From a virus, in IMG/VR virus record IMGVR_UViG_3300025138_013301, positions 1-29,788 of that record: a stretch of DNA of 29,788 bases. One strand, written 5' to 3'. A program made the position numbers and the translations under genes. The notes under the pieces were generated by a model. That model made no database searches. It worked only from the letters and a program-made list of their open reading frames with translations, and had not been told where the DNA came from. This document shows positions 16,442-23,731 of this stretch, one piece after another; the first letter of the stretch is position 1; every line of letters starts with the position of its first letter.

Positions 16442-17222
16442 TTTTTAAATTTTTTAATATTTGTATTACTTCAGGTAAACTGGTATCAGGAACACAGTCT
16501 TTCCAAGCAGGTAAATAGCCGTGTTTATTTTTAAATATTTCAGCACTATCCATTATTTTTTGCTGCCAATTATCACCCCGACGTATAGATGAATTATCTT
16601 CACTACATGCTTGTTCTTCGATATAATCACAACTATTAGCTAAATCAGACCACCACCAATATGGTGTACTATAACCAGCTTTAGCTAAACTATAAGAATG
16701 TTCAACATGTTCAAAATTATTTTTATCAAAATTTTCATCAAATAATCCTACCTTTTTTAGGCATTCTTTAGTGTAAAAGCAAACTGCGCCGACACAATGC
16801 TGATTTAACGCTAATTTAAAATTACCATAATCTATTATTTTACGAGGTTTAGGATTACCTTTACTAATATTACCTTTATTAGCAGGTCCATGATACCCAA
16901 ACATCATATGGTGTATACCTGTCTTTTTGTGAGCATCGATATAAGCTTTAAAAACATTATCTTTAAACATCATATCATCTTCAATTATGAAAATATAATC
17001 ACACCTAGTTTCTAATAAATGTCTAAATAATTTATTTTTACTTTTGCATACACCAATATTTTTTTCATTATTAATTATGTTATATCCAGCATTTTGTAGA
17101 GGTATTTCACCATCATTCACCACAACCATTTCATCATACCAATCGGTTTTTATACTTTTAATACACTTAGTAAAAAAATTATTCCTATTACATGTTACAA
17201 TACCTATACCAATCTTTGACAT
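16434..17222 (-). CDS. Family 2-like glycosyltransferase, first gene of glycan cluster
   Basis: MSKIGIGIVTCNRNNFFTKCIKSI is a classical GT2 N-terminus. CDYIFIIEDDMMFKDNVFKAYI carries the EDD metal site. Later come HCVGAVCFYTKECLKKVGLFDENF, the acceptor-side strand common in GT2 enzymes, and EHVEHSYSLAKAG. I chose the ATG at 17222. The frame is open for 55 more codons upstream, but that stretch runs antisense through the plus-strand gene at 17251 and has no glycosyltransferase character. The 28-bp divergent gap contains TATAAAATA-like sequence on this strand that could drive the cluster. Confidence 0.8.
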   Translation of the reverse strand: MSKIGIGIVTCNRNNFFTKCIKSIKTDWYDEMVVVNDGEIPLQNAGYNIINNEKNIGVCKSKNKLFRHLLETRCDYIFIIEDDMMFKDNVFKAYIDAHKKTGIHHMMFGYHGPANKGNISKGNPKPRKIIDYGNFKLALNQHCVGAVCFYTKECLKKVGLFDENFDKNNFEHVEHSYSLAKAGYSTPYWWWSDLANSCDYIEEQACSEDNSSIRRGDNWQQKIMDSAEIFKNKHGYLPAWKDCVPDTSLPEVIQILKNLKNE

Positions 17223-17236
17223 TATATATATTTTAT

Positions 17237-17244
17237 AATAAATA
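17237..17244 (+). promoter_or_regulatory. Probable late promoter (AATAAATA)
   Basis: One mismatch to TATAAATA (first position), 6 nt upstream of the ATG at 17251. The spacing fits the exact elements at 3131 and 28561 (7 nt). It shares a 28-bp divergent region with the glycan cluster. Confidence 0.4.
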
Positions 17245-17250
17245 ATATAT

Positions 17251-17592
17251 ATGTCAACTGAAATAAGTATTAAACAGATACCACTGGTAACAGAAATTAA
17301 TAATAATGATTTATTACTGGTGCAAACAACAAATGCAACTAATTCGCTAAAATTTGAAAACTTTGTTGTAGGTTTAGAAAATACCACATTTGCACCTACT
17401 ATTAGTGCTAATTCAACAAATATTGGTTATGTAAGTTCAGTAATTGGTGATACGTTTTTTGAACCTACAACGATACTTGAAGGACCTACTACTGTTACGA
17501 CCGGTACTAAAATGTTACCGATAATTATAACATCGGGGGGAGAAAGAAGAACTTATCATTTCTTAATATCGGCAGGTGATCTTGCTACGTAG
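17251..17592 (+). CDS. Tail-fibre-like small virion protein
   Basis: This is a 113-aa, Thr/Ser/Asn-rich beta protein. The opening (ISIKQIPLVTEINNNDLLLVQTT...LKFENFVVGL) resembles the N-terminal module of phage tail fibres and other virion proteins, which often starts 'ISELP...ND-LLLV...' before a framework region. The rest (TTILEGPTTVTTGTKMLPI) is consistent with a short beta-sandwich. No catalytic motif is seen. It has its own probable late promoter, and its end overlaps the convergent kinase gene by 8 nt. The structural role is an inference from composition and motif. Confidence 0.5.
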   Translation: MSTEISIKQIPLVTEINNNDLLLVQTTNATNSLKFENFVVGLENTTFAPTISANSTNIGYVSSVIGDTFFEPTTILEGPTTVTTGTKMLPIIITSGGERRTYHFLISAGDLAT

Positions 17593-18343
17593 TTAAATCG
17601 TCAAGCTTTTTAATTTTTTCTAATTGCTCTTTAAACTCATCTTCATCCTTTTTCGAAAGGCCTTGAGATTCTAACAATTTTTCCATAATATCAATATTTT
17701 GTGGATTAAAAATTTCCGAACCACCGTCACCGCCAATAATATCCCCTTCTGCATCGATATAAAGTCTAATCATTTGCATACGTTCTTGTTTATTGCCAAA
17801 AACTTCAATCAATGCTGGTGAATCGTCCCTAGGAAAGAATGGATTATCTTGAGGATTTTCATGATAATGTCTCTGCAATACTTTAAAAAAGCTATCAATT
17901 TCTTTAATATAAGTTTCATCAACTTCTCTGATTCCATTATCTTCAACTTTAATATCATTAAATTTAGTCATTGGTATAAAGAAAATAATGTCTAAATTAG
18001 TTAAAGCCTCTCTAACAATAGGAATACACTCATCAATAAAGTCTTCATCTATATCATTACCTTCTTGGCTCATAGCCCACATAGAGTAAACTAAATTATC
18101 TAAAGGGCATCTATCAAAAATAACTTTATCACCGCTCCTAAATTCTTTTAAGGTTTCAACCATATAATCGAGAATAGCTTTTTGTGATTCTTTAGTAGTT
18201 TGTTTACTATGAGGTAAACCTTTTTCATTTAAGACGTCTCTATACGTCTTTACCTCACGACCGTACGTATCCCACTCTTGTAAAAAATCATGTATTAACG
18301 TACTTTTACCAACATTTGCTGTACCACAGATTGCAATTCTCAT
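17585..18343 (-). CDS. P-loop nucleotide/nucleoside kinase-like protein
   Basis: GTANVGKS at residues 6-13 is a Walker A loop right at the N-terminus. KVIFDRCPLDNLVYSMW is the D-R-x-P-x-D region typical of AAA_28/NadR-like and deoxynucleoside-kinase-like proteins, with a likely catalytic Asp. KTYRDVLNEKG fits a substrate-binding segment. The C-terminal ~50 residues are acidic and Lys-rich without a recognisable domain. The expected role is phosphorylation of a small nucleoside-type substrate. It is 252 aa with no membrane segment. It is divergent from the nuclease at 18400 across 56 bp of AT-rich DNA. Confidence 0.65.
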   Translation of the reverse strand: MRIAICGTANVGKSTLIHDFLQEWDTYGREVKTYRDVLNEKGLPHSKQTTKESQKAILDYMVETLKEFRSGDKVIFDRCPLDNLVYSMWAMSQEGNDIDEDFIDECIPIVREALTNLDIIFFIPMTKFNDIKVEDNGIREVDETYIKEIDSFFKVLQRHYHENPQDNPFFPRDDSPALIEVFGNKQERMQMIRLYIDAEGDIIGGDGGSEIFNPQNIDIMEKLLESQGLSKKDEDEFKEQLEKIKKLDDLTT

Positions 18344-18399
18344 ACTATTATTTTATAATAAAAATTTGATATATCAAGTCTATATACTATAATTAATAT

Positions 18400-19107
18400 A
18401 TGATTACGTTTGATGAAAAGTCCCATACTTACAAATGCAGTAAAACTGGTAGAGAATTAATATCTGCAACTACATTAATAGGTAAGTATAAAAAGCCATT
18501 TGATAAAATGGAAAATGCAACTCGAGTAGCTAATAGAGAAGGTTTAGATGTCGACTTTGTATTAGATATGTGGGAGACAGAAAAGAATAGAGCTTGTGAT
18601 TACGGTACTAGTATCCATAAAGTCATGGAAGACTACTTAACTGAAGGGGTTGAAGAAGAAGAGCATGAATCTTTGTATTCTTCTTTTAATAAGTGGAAGC
18701 ATATCTTTAAGAAGTTTCCCACTTTATTATGTGAAGAAAAATTACATGATTTAGACAATTTCATTGCAGGTACAGCAGATTTAATTTACGAAAATAAAAC
18801 CCATTTCATGGTTGGTGATTTTAAGACTAATAAAGCGTTTAATTTCTTCTCTCAATATAATGAGTTTATGCTTAAACCGATGGACCATTTAAGTGTGTGT
18901 GAATTCAATACATACGGCTTGCAATTATCGTTATATGCTTATTTACATGAAAAGAGTTCAGGTAAAAAATGTACAGGGTGTGTTATATTCTATAAGGATA
19001 AAGAAAATAAGTTTTATCCTATCCGGGTGAATTATATGAAGAATGAAATTATTGCATTAATTGAAGATTACAATAATCCCAATTCACTATCTTCAAAAAT
19101 TGCTTAA
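18400..19107 (+). CDS. PD-(D/E)XK nuclease (Cas4/RecB-like)
   Basis: The core motifs of the PD-(D/E)XK fold are present: YGTSIHKVMEDYL (His), then CEEKLHDLDNFIAGTADLIYENKTHFMVGDFKTNK (Glu; G-x-AD; D-x-K), and YGLQLSLYAYL (Q-x-x-x-Y). The N-terminal FDEKSHTYKCSKTGRELISATTLIG is often seen in phage versions. It likely processes DNA ends in replication or recombination. It is 235 aa, and no Cys cluster for Fe-S is seen. It is the only plus-strand gene between 17592 and 20253. Its last 59 nt overlap the SOD gene tail to tail. Confidence 0.8.
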   Translation: MITFDEKSHTYKCSKTGRELISATTLIGKYKKPFDKMENATRVANREGLDVDFVLDMWETEKNRACDYGTSIHKVMEDYLTEGVEEEEHESLYSSFNKWKHIFKKFPTLLCEEKLHDLDNFIAGTADLIYENKTHFMVGDFKTNKAFNFFSQYNEFMLKPMDHLSVCEFNTYGLQLSLYAYLHEKSSGKKCTGCVIFYKDKENKFYPIRVNYMKNEIIALIEDYNNPNSLSSKIA

Positions 19108-19672
19108 TATACTTTTCTCTGTTAGGTCCATACTTTTTATAATAAGCATGCTCCCAAACATCTATACCAAGTAGTATAGTTACGTCTGAATCCATTAAAG
19201 GGTTATCTTGGTTATTGGTAGATATTAATTCTAATTTATTACCTTTCTTAACTAACCATAACCAACCTGAACCAAAATGAGCTAAAGCTTCATCAACAAA
19301 TTTAGCTTTAAAATTATCTACACTCTTATATTGTTTTTCTATTAACTCTTTAACAGGTCCCGAAATTGTTTTCCTATCAGGTGACATCATATTCCAGAAT
19401 AACTGATGATTATACGCGCCTCCTGCATTATTACGAATTGCATCTTTTTTAGATTTAGCTTTTTTAACTATTGATAACAAATCTTGCTTATTAGTAGCTG
19501 GTAATGCTGCATTTAATTTTTTAACATAACCTTTATAGTGTTTATTAAAATGCAAGTTCATTGTTTCAGCATCTATACTAGGCTCTAAAGCATCTAGAGC
19601 ATATGGAAGCTTTATAGCTTTAATACCTTCAACACTTTCTAAAATAATATCTGCTAGTTCATCATAATTCAT
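19049..19672 (-). CDS. Fe/Mn superoxide dismutase with capsid-targeting-like N-terminus
   Basis: This enzyme dismutates superoxide. The four metal ligands are in place: His41 (MNLHFNKHYKGYV), His89 (GGAYNHQLFWNMM), Asp171 and His175 (GIDVWEHAYYKKYG). The active-site Tyr49 and FGSGWLWLV are also kept. Homology to SodB starts only at about residue 18 (KAIKLPYALDALEP). The preceding MNYDELADIILESVEG is extra and contains I-L-E at 10-12, a candidate prohead-protease cleavage site like the T4 internal-protein peptide. The gene overlaps the small basic protein gene by 4 nt (ATGA), and an SD-like GGTGG lies upstream. Packaging into the head is inferred, not proven. Metal preference is unclear by eye. 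Confidence 0.9.
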   Translation of the reverse strand: MNYDELADIILESVEGIKAIKLPYALDALEPSIDAETMNLHFNKHYKGYVKKLNAALPATNKQDLLSIVKKAKSKKDAIRNNAGGAYNHQLFWNMMSPDRKTISGPVKELIEKQYKSVDNFKAKFVDEALAHFGSGWLWLVKKGNKLELISTNNQDNPLMDSDVTILLGIDVWEHAYYKKYGPNREKYIKQFLKIVNWDYCNLQLMQ

Positions 19673-19866
19673 TTTTTACCACCTTTCATATTAGCGCACC
19701 AATGATACATTTTACCCTTTTCCCCGCCGGATTTTTTAGCTTTACGTCTTAGTTCAGTTACCGAACCTTTACAACTAGCTCCTGATTTTTTTACTCTACC
19801 TGGTCTACTTTTACCTTTAACTTTTTTATCAGCGTAGTTTTCAAAATATGTACTAAAATTAATCAT
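19669..19866 (-). CDS. Small basic phage protein, 65 aa, with two cysteines
   Basis: This very basic protein (KKVKGKSRPGRVKKSG) has a C-terminal segment SCKGSVTELRRKAKKSGGEKGKMYHWCANMKGG that I associate with small conserved T4-like and cyanophage proteins ending in a K-x-x-WCAxM-K motif. Two cysteines 29 residues apart could bind a metal. The N-terminus MINFSTYFENYADKK resembles the targeting peptides next door but lacks a clear (I/L)xE triplet, so internal-protein status is less certain. It overlaps the 120-aa gene by 8 nt and the SOD gene by 4 nt. Confidence 0.65.
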   Translation of the reverse strand: MINFSTYFENYADKKVKGKSRPGRVKKSGASCKGSVTELRRKAKKSGGEKGKMYHWCANMKGGKK

Positions 19867-20221
19867 TTTCTTTCATTCTTTGGGTTTTCTTTTTACTTGC
19901 TTCCTTCTTTTTACTAATATATTTAAATGCAGAACGTAAACTTTTCTTCTTTTTTGTGTCTTTAGTTCTACTTACTGCAGCTCTAACTCTTTGATGTATT
20001 AGATTAATAATTTGTGATTGTCTTGCATGTGATTTAGATTTAAATGATCTTTTATTTAAAGTATCTCTTACATCAGCTACAGTACTAAACTTTACACTAA
20101 CTGTATCTTTAGGGTTTTCATCAGTATACAGCCTTCTACTTGAACCTTTAGGTTTTTTACCGGTTCCTTTCTTGGGATCAGCCTCTAATAATATTTTTTC
20201 TACTAAAGTGTTAAACTTCAC
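19859..20221 (-). CDS. Basic protein with putative capsid-targeting N-terminus (GTG start)
   Basis: This is a 120-aa, highly basic protein (KKGTGKKPKGSSRRLY, a KDTKKKKSLR block, a KKKEASKKKTQRM tail) with no recognised domain. Its start, MKFNTLVEKILLEADP, is almost the same as the 75-aa protein at 3146 (MKFNALVKNILEDF). It contains L-L-E at 11-13 for cleavage by a prohead protease. The start codon is GTG, with ATTAAATA 5 nt upstream. It heads a three-gene operon with the 65-aa protein and the SOD, all linked by overlaps. A DNA-binding or packaged internal protein is the best inference. Confidence 0.65.
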   Translation of the reverse strand: MKFNTLVEKILLEADPKKGTGKKPKGSSRRLYTDENPKDTVSVKFSTVADVRDTLNKRSFKSKSHARQSQIINLIHQRVRAAVSRTKDTKKKKSLRSAFKYISKKKEASKKKTQRMKEND

Positions 20222-20226
20222 CTAAA

Positions 20227-20234
20227 TATTTAAT
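20227..20234 (-). promoter_or_regulatory. Possible late promoter (ATTAAATA)
   Basis: The TAAATA core lies 5 nt upstream of the GTG start at 20221, so it could drive the three-gene unit ending in SOD. Two of eight bases differ from TATAAATA. Confidence 0.3.
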
Positions 20235-20252
20235 AGAAATATATAAAATGTC

Positions 20253-20735
20253 ATGTTTGGTCTTATTACAATGTTACTTACAACGCTCGGTGCAACAGGC
20301 ATGGGGTCTATGCTCAAAATTGTTGGTGGTCTTTTCGCTGGTATATCAGATGCTAAAGAAGCAAAACATAAAAGAGAGCTTATTAGAGATATGCAGCTTC
20401 AAAAAGCTGATCTCGAATTTCAAAAAGCCGTCTTCGGTGACATGGATAAAGACACATCTGTTTTTACCAGGGGTACTCGCCGGCTCATTGCTCTTATCGG
20501 GATGTGTAACTTTTTCGTCATCTCGGTCCTCTGCACCCTCTGGCCAGGAGTCGAGCTCATTACCTTCACCCCTCCAGAAAACAAAGAGTCGATCAAACTC
20601 ATCTGGGGATTGGTTACTTTCCCCTCAGGAGCAGACATTACCACCGCAATTACAACGGGGCACATTGCTTTGGTATCAATCGCCACTCTGGGAGCGATAA
20701 TTGGATTTTACTTTACACCAGGTGGTAAAAGATAA
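20253..20735 (+). CDS. 3TM-type holin-like membrane protein, GC-rich
   Basis: The 160-aa protein has an N-terminal hydrophobic/amphipathic region (LITMLLTTLGATGMG...IVGGLFAG), a charged helical middle (SDAKEAKHKRELIRDMQLQKADLEFQKAV), and two further membrane segments (RRLIALIGMCNFFVISVLCTL and TGHIALVSIATLGAIIGFYF). This matches the phage/GTA holin family with three segments, which permeabilise the inner membrane for lysis. From about 20430 the DNA is much richer in G+C than the surrounding AT-rich genes, so recent acquisition or special selection is likely. ATG 20253 is preferred. The ATG at 20248 opens a different frame. It converges on the cyclase gene. Confidence 0.65.
   Translation: MFGLITMLLTTLGATGMGSMLKIVGGLFAGISDAKEAKHKRELIRDMQLQKADLEFQKAVFGDMDKDTSVFTRGTRRLIALIGMCNFFVISVLCTLWPGVELITFTPPENKESIKLIWGLVTFPSGADITTAITTGHIALVSIATLGAIIGFYFTPGGKR
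20437..20700 (+). CDS. Possible embedded lipoprotein (Rz1-like o-spanin candidate)
   Basis: In the second reading frame inside the holin-like gene, a GTG at 20437 opens an 87-aa frame. It begins VTWIKTHLFLPGVLAGSLLL and continues SGCVTF, a lipoprotein signal with charged start, hydrophobic core and lipobox L-S-G-C. The Cys would be residue 23. The rest is Ser/Pro-rich, as in small outer-membrane spanins. However, no clear ribosome binding site is seen, the usual host for such embedding is an inner-membrane spanin rather than a holin, and GC-rich DNA produces long shadow frames. It is kept as a low-confidence candidate. Confidence 0.2.
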   Translation: MTWIKTHLFLPGVLAGSLLLSGCVTFSSSRSSAPSGQESSSLPSPLQKTKSRSNSSGDWLLSPQEQTLPPQLQRGTLLWYQSPLWER

Positions 20736-20744
20736 TGGAAGTAA

Positions 20745-22793
20745 TTATTTACTGATTGCTCTATAAACTTTATCCCAATCTTCCCCTGGATCGTTTTCCT
20801 TTAGATCAGCAACCCGATCTTTCATCATATTATAGTAGAATTCCAACTCTGTATTTTCTTTTATTGAATCTTTAAGAGTATTTTCTGCTTTTAACCAATC
20901 TCGATTTTTATAATGCTTTAAGAATGTGTCATGTAGCATATAATTAAATTGGTCATTTAATACTGTATAAACTGTTATACCTTCTTTCTTACCCTTGACA
21001 GCAATTTTATCTAATTCTATAAATTTAAACTTATTACGTATAAGGTTAATAGTTTCTTGACCTAATAGGATACCAACACCATATGCTTTGGTTTGACCTT
21101 CAAGTCTTGCAGCTAAATTAACTCCATCCCCTAAGCACGTATAATCAAATCTTTGATCTGAACCCATATTACCTACAACAACTCTACCGGTATTGATACC
21201 GATACCAATTGCTAATGGTTTTTTACCCTCTTCAATTAACTGTATATTAAGGTTAGAAAGTTCTAATTGCATTTTTATTGCAACTTCAATTGCTTTAACA
21301 CGGTGAGATATCTGATCTTCTGGTAAAGGAGCATTCCAAAATGCCATTAAAGCATCGCCGATATATTTGTCTATTGTACCTCCGGATTCCATAACTATCC
21401 TAGTCATGGGTGTAAGGTATCTATTAATGAGATATGTTAAACCCTGGGGGTTATCTTTAAACTGCTCACTGATTGTAGTAAACCCTCTTATATCAGAAAA
21501 TAATATAGTTAAGTCTTGTGTATCACCGCCAAGTTTCAGCATATTAGGGTTCTTTTGTAGTTTCTTAACTATTTCAGGAGCTAAGTAATGCTCAAACTGC
21601 TTTTTAATTAACATTTTACCTTTATATTCATGTATAAATCTAAAGAATATAGCTAATGTAAATACTATAAAAATACTATAAACGGGGTATGTAAAATCGT
21701 ATAATAAATTATGATTACTGAATAACCAAAATCCATATACAGGTAAACTAATTATCACTACACTTATCAGTAAACTGTTAATAACCCATAGAAACCTAAG
21801 CGCACATAGCGTCAACAGTAAGCTCAGTGCTAAAGTAAATAGTATTTCATATAGGGTTGCTTCAACCGGTCTCACTAAAGCATTATTATTCGCTAAAGTT
21901 TCTACAACTTGCATGTTTAATTCATGACCATTGCTAACTCTTATAGGTGTTGCTACTGAATTAGATAAACCTTCTGCTGTTAATGCAATTACTGCTATAG
22001 TATCCTTTACAGTAGACCAATCTTCATTTGTTAATGAAATTTTATTAAACTCAGTATCATAATTAATCCATACTCTAGCATTTTCATCAGTTTCAAAAGT
22101 ACCAACATTTCTTAATCTAATAGCACTTACACCTGCATGATCTACTTTAACTTGATAGGATCTATCATCTACTAAAGTTCTTAAAATTTCTAAAGGTAAA
22201 GTTGGGTATACCTCATCTTTAACTTGTATCATTAGGGGCATACGTCTAACAACACCATCAAGCTCCGGAGCTGTAACAGTCATACCTACTCCTTTAGAAA
22301 ACATACCCACACTTTCAATAGGACCGATACCATTTGGGTAGTCAAATAACCAATCAGTTAACCTTACCGAACCAATAGTCGTTATATTTTGTTTAACTAA
22401 ATCTCCTTTACCTTGTAATGCAGCAGATTGAGTTGTTACAACCGGGTAATGGTATAAAATATCAGTAAAGGTTTTATCTCCTCCTAATCTATCTTCTTCA
22501 GCAAATAAAATAGGTAATACTACTAAACCTGCTCCATGATAATATGCTTTCTCTATATAATGTGATAATACGTCTCTTTTCCAAGGCCATTGACCATATT
22601 TTTCTAAACTAGCTTCATCTATTTCTATAATAGTAAATAAATCCGATGTTTTTGTATTTTGGGTTTTTTGATAATAATCTAAACCTTTCAATCTTAAGAT
22701 TTCTACTGGATATGGGTCATATATTCTTAAGACTGAAAATAAGACTGCAGCAATAGTGCAATATATGAATGGTTTAAATTTATTAAGTTTCAT
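20745..22793 (-). CDS. CHASE2-domain class III adenylate/guanylate cyclase
   Basis: The protein is 682 aa. TM1 spans ~8-24. A periplasmic CHASE2 sensor follows at ~27-305 (IDEASLEKYGQWPWKRD...LDGVVRRMPL...GLSNSVATPI). Three TM helices lie at ~313-334, 336-356 and 368-385, and a cytoplasmic class III cyclase domain at ~425-610. The cyclase residues are present: metal-binding Asp434 (LFSDIRGFT) and Asp480 (DKYIGDALMAF), substrate Lys476, Thr552, and the transition-state pair Asn559/Arg563 (NLAARLEG). It should make cAMP or cGMP in response to an envelope signal. Lys476 with Thr552 leans towards ATP. The ATG overlaps the FecR stop (ATGA), and an exact TATAAATA lies 10 nt upstream. It ends the curli-like cassette. 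Confidence 0.88.
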   Translation of the reverse strand: MKLNKFKPFIYCTIAAVLFSVLRIYDPYPVEILRLKGLDYYQKTQNTKTSDLFTIIEIDEASLEKYGQWPWKRDVLSHYIEKAYYHGAGLVVLPILFAEEDRLGGDKTFTDILYHYPVVTTQSAALQGKGDLVKQNITTIGSVRLTDWLFDYPNGIGPIESVGMFSKGVGMTVTAPELDGVVRRMPLMIQVKDEVYPTLPLEILRTLVDDRSYQVKVDHAGVSAIRLRNVGTFETDENARVWINYDTEFNKISLTNEDWSTVKDTIAVIALTAEGLSNSVATPIRVSNGHELNMQVVETLANNNALVRPVEATLYEILFTLALSLLLTLCALRFLWVINSLLISVVIISLPVYGFWLFSNHNLLYDFTYPVYSIFIVFTLAIFFRFIHEYKGKMLIKKQFEHYLAPEIVKKLQKNPNMLKLGGDTQDLTILFSDIRGFTTISEQFKDNPQGLTYLINRYLTPMTRIVMESGGTIDKYIGDALMAFWNAPLPEDQISHRVKAIEVAIKMQLELSNLNIQLIEEGKKPLAIGIGINTGRVVVGNMGSDQRFDYTCLGDGVNLAARLEGQTKAYGVGILLGQETINLIRNKFKFIELDKIAVKGKKEGITVYTVLNDQFNYMLHDTFLKHYKNRDWLKAENTLKDSIKENTELEFYYNMMKDRVADLKENDPGEDWDKVYRAISK

Positions 22794-23731
22794 TGTTGAA
22801 TAATATTTATAGATACGCTACCACCAGCGTTTAAAACACCTTCAGTTACAGTTCCTTTATTGTTATAGTTTAAAGATACATCTGAAACTGAAGGTACAAT
22901 TAATTTAATTTTATTTTCATTATCTGAAGTAAAAGTAGCTTTATCATCTTCAATTTTAAAAATTGAGTCTGTTTCTTCTCCTCCAAAATCTATATAAGAA
23001 GCTTCTTCTAATAAATCTTCTTGGTTATCGTTTTCAGCCTGTTCATCATCAGTATTTTCATTTATTTCAGACTCTATTCTAACTATATCATTTTTTCTAT
23101 CATTATCTACGGTAGGTTTAGATGGGGAATTAAATGATGATGAAACTGATGTAACTTCAAAAGCTTGTGTTAAAACAACTGACCCTATATCATTAAAAAC
23201 TTCAATAGATCCAACATATCGATTACCATTACTATCTTCTGATGGTAATAATGTAAAAGTACTTTTACCCGATTCTTTAACCACTACTTCAAAGTCAGTC
23301 CCTCTAACTGATACTGAAGCAGTAGGGGTAGTTATTTTAATATTTTCTTTATTATTCTTTGCTATTAGACCTGATGTATATCTTAGAGTACCGAATGATG
23401 CTTTTAAATTAACTTTACCTTTTTTTGTATTATTATCATAAACAAATTCATCAATTATTAACGTTGAATATTTTGAAATAGAAACTTTAGTTTCATCTAC
23501 GAATAAAATTTTAACTGTCCCGTCTAAAGTTTCTATTTCATCATACATTTCAACCGGTGTACCAACACTAGTTAGTATTTTTTCATCACCTCTTACAATC
23601 TGTGCAGATTGGGACTGAAAGGAAACCTCCCCAACTTTAGCTAAAGCAGAGGAGGTTATTAAAAAGAAAACAAATAATAGATTACGGTTGTACGAAATCA
23701 GGTATTGTAACACCTTGTGTATAGTTTCCAT
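22790..23731 (-). CDS. FecR-domain periplasmic protein
   Basis: After an N-terminal signal peptide (RNLLFVFFLITSSALAK) the protein has a FecR domain. RGDEKILTSVGTPVEMYDEIETLDGTVKILFVDETKVSIS is followed by KKGKVNLKASFGTLRYTSGLIAKNN and the hallmark TPTASVSVRGTDFEV (residues ~45-150). The C-terminal half is acidic and Ser/Asn-rich, ending in a short beta-rich tail. FecR-domain proteins next to CHASE2 cyclases are a common bacterial pairing, suggesting a shared sensing module. The ATG at 23731 overlaps the curlin gene by 50 nt. A GTG at 23713 is an alternative giving a shorter n-region. The DNA is as AT-rich as its neighbours. Confidence 0.85.
   Translation of the reverse strand: METIHKVLQYLISYNRNLLFVFFLITSSALAKVGEVSFQSQSAQIVRGDEKILTSVGTPVEMYDEIETLDGTVKILFVDETKVSISKYSTLIIDEFVYDNNTKKGKVNLKASFGTLRYTSGLIAKNNKENIKITTPTASVSVRGTDFEVVVKESGKSTFTLLPSEDSNGNRYVGSIEVFNDIGSVVLTQAFEVTSVSSSFNSPSKPTVDNDRKNDIVRIESEINENTDDEQAENDNQEDLLEEASYIDFGGEETDSIFKIEDDKATFTSDNENKIKLIVPSVSDVSLNYNNKGTVTEGVLNAGGSVSINIIQQ
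22804..22811 (-). promoter_or_regulatory. T4-type late promoter, exact TATAAATA, upstream of cyclase
   Basis: This exact octamer sits inside the last codons of the FecR gene, 10 nt upstream of the cyclase ATG. If it works as in T4, transcription starts about 5 nt before the ATG, giving the cyclase its own late transcript besides read-through. Confidence 0.5.

Noticed and set aside
17223-17387. 55-codon in-frame N-terminal extension of the glycosyltransferase at 16434
   Set aside because: It runs antisense through the plus-strand gene at 17251, has no glycosyltransferase features, and the GT2 fold starts cleanly at the ATG at 17222.
20420-20686. Minus-strand open frame of 88 codons opposite the holin-like gene
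   Set aside because: It lies wholly within GC-rich coding DNA, which lengthens shadow frames; no motif, signal or start site supports it.
20740-20753. Short hairpin AGTAA-TTAT-TTACT between the holin-like and cyclase genes
   Set aside because: Only five A/T-rich pairs and no T-run; too weak to call.
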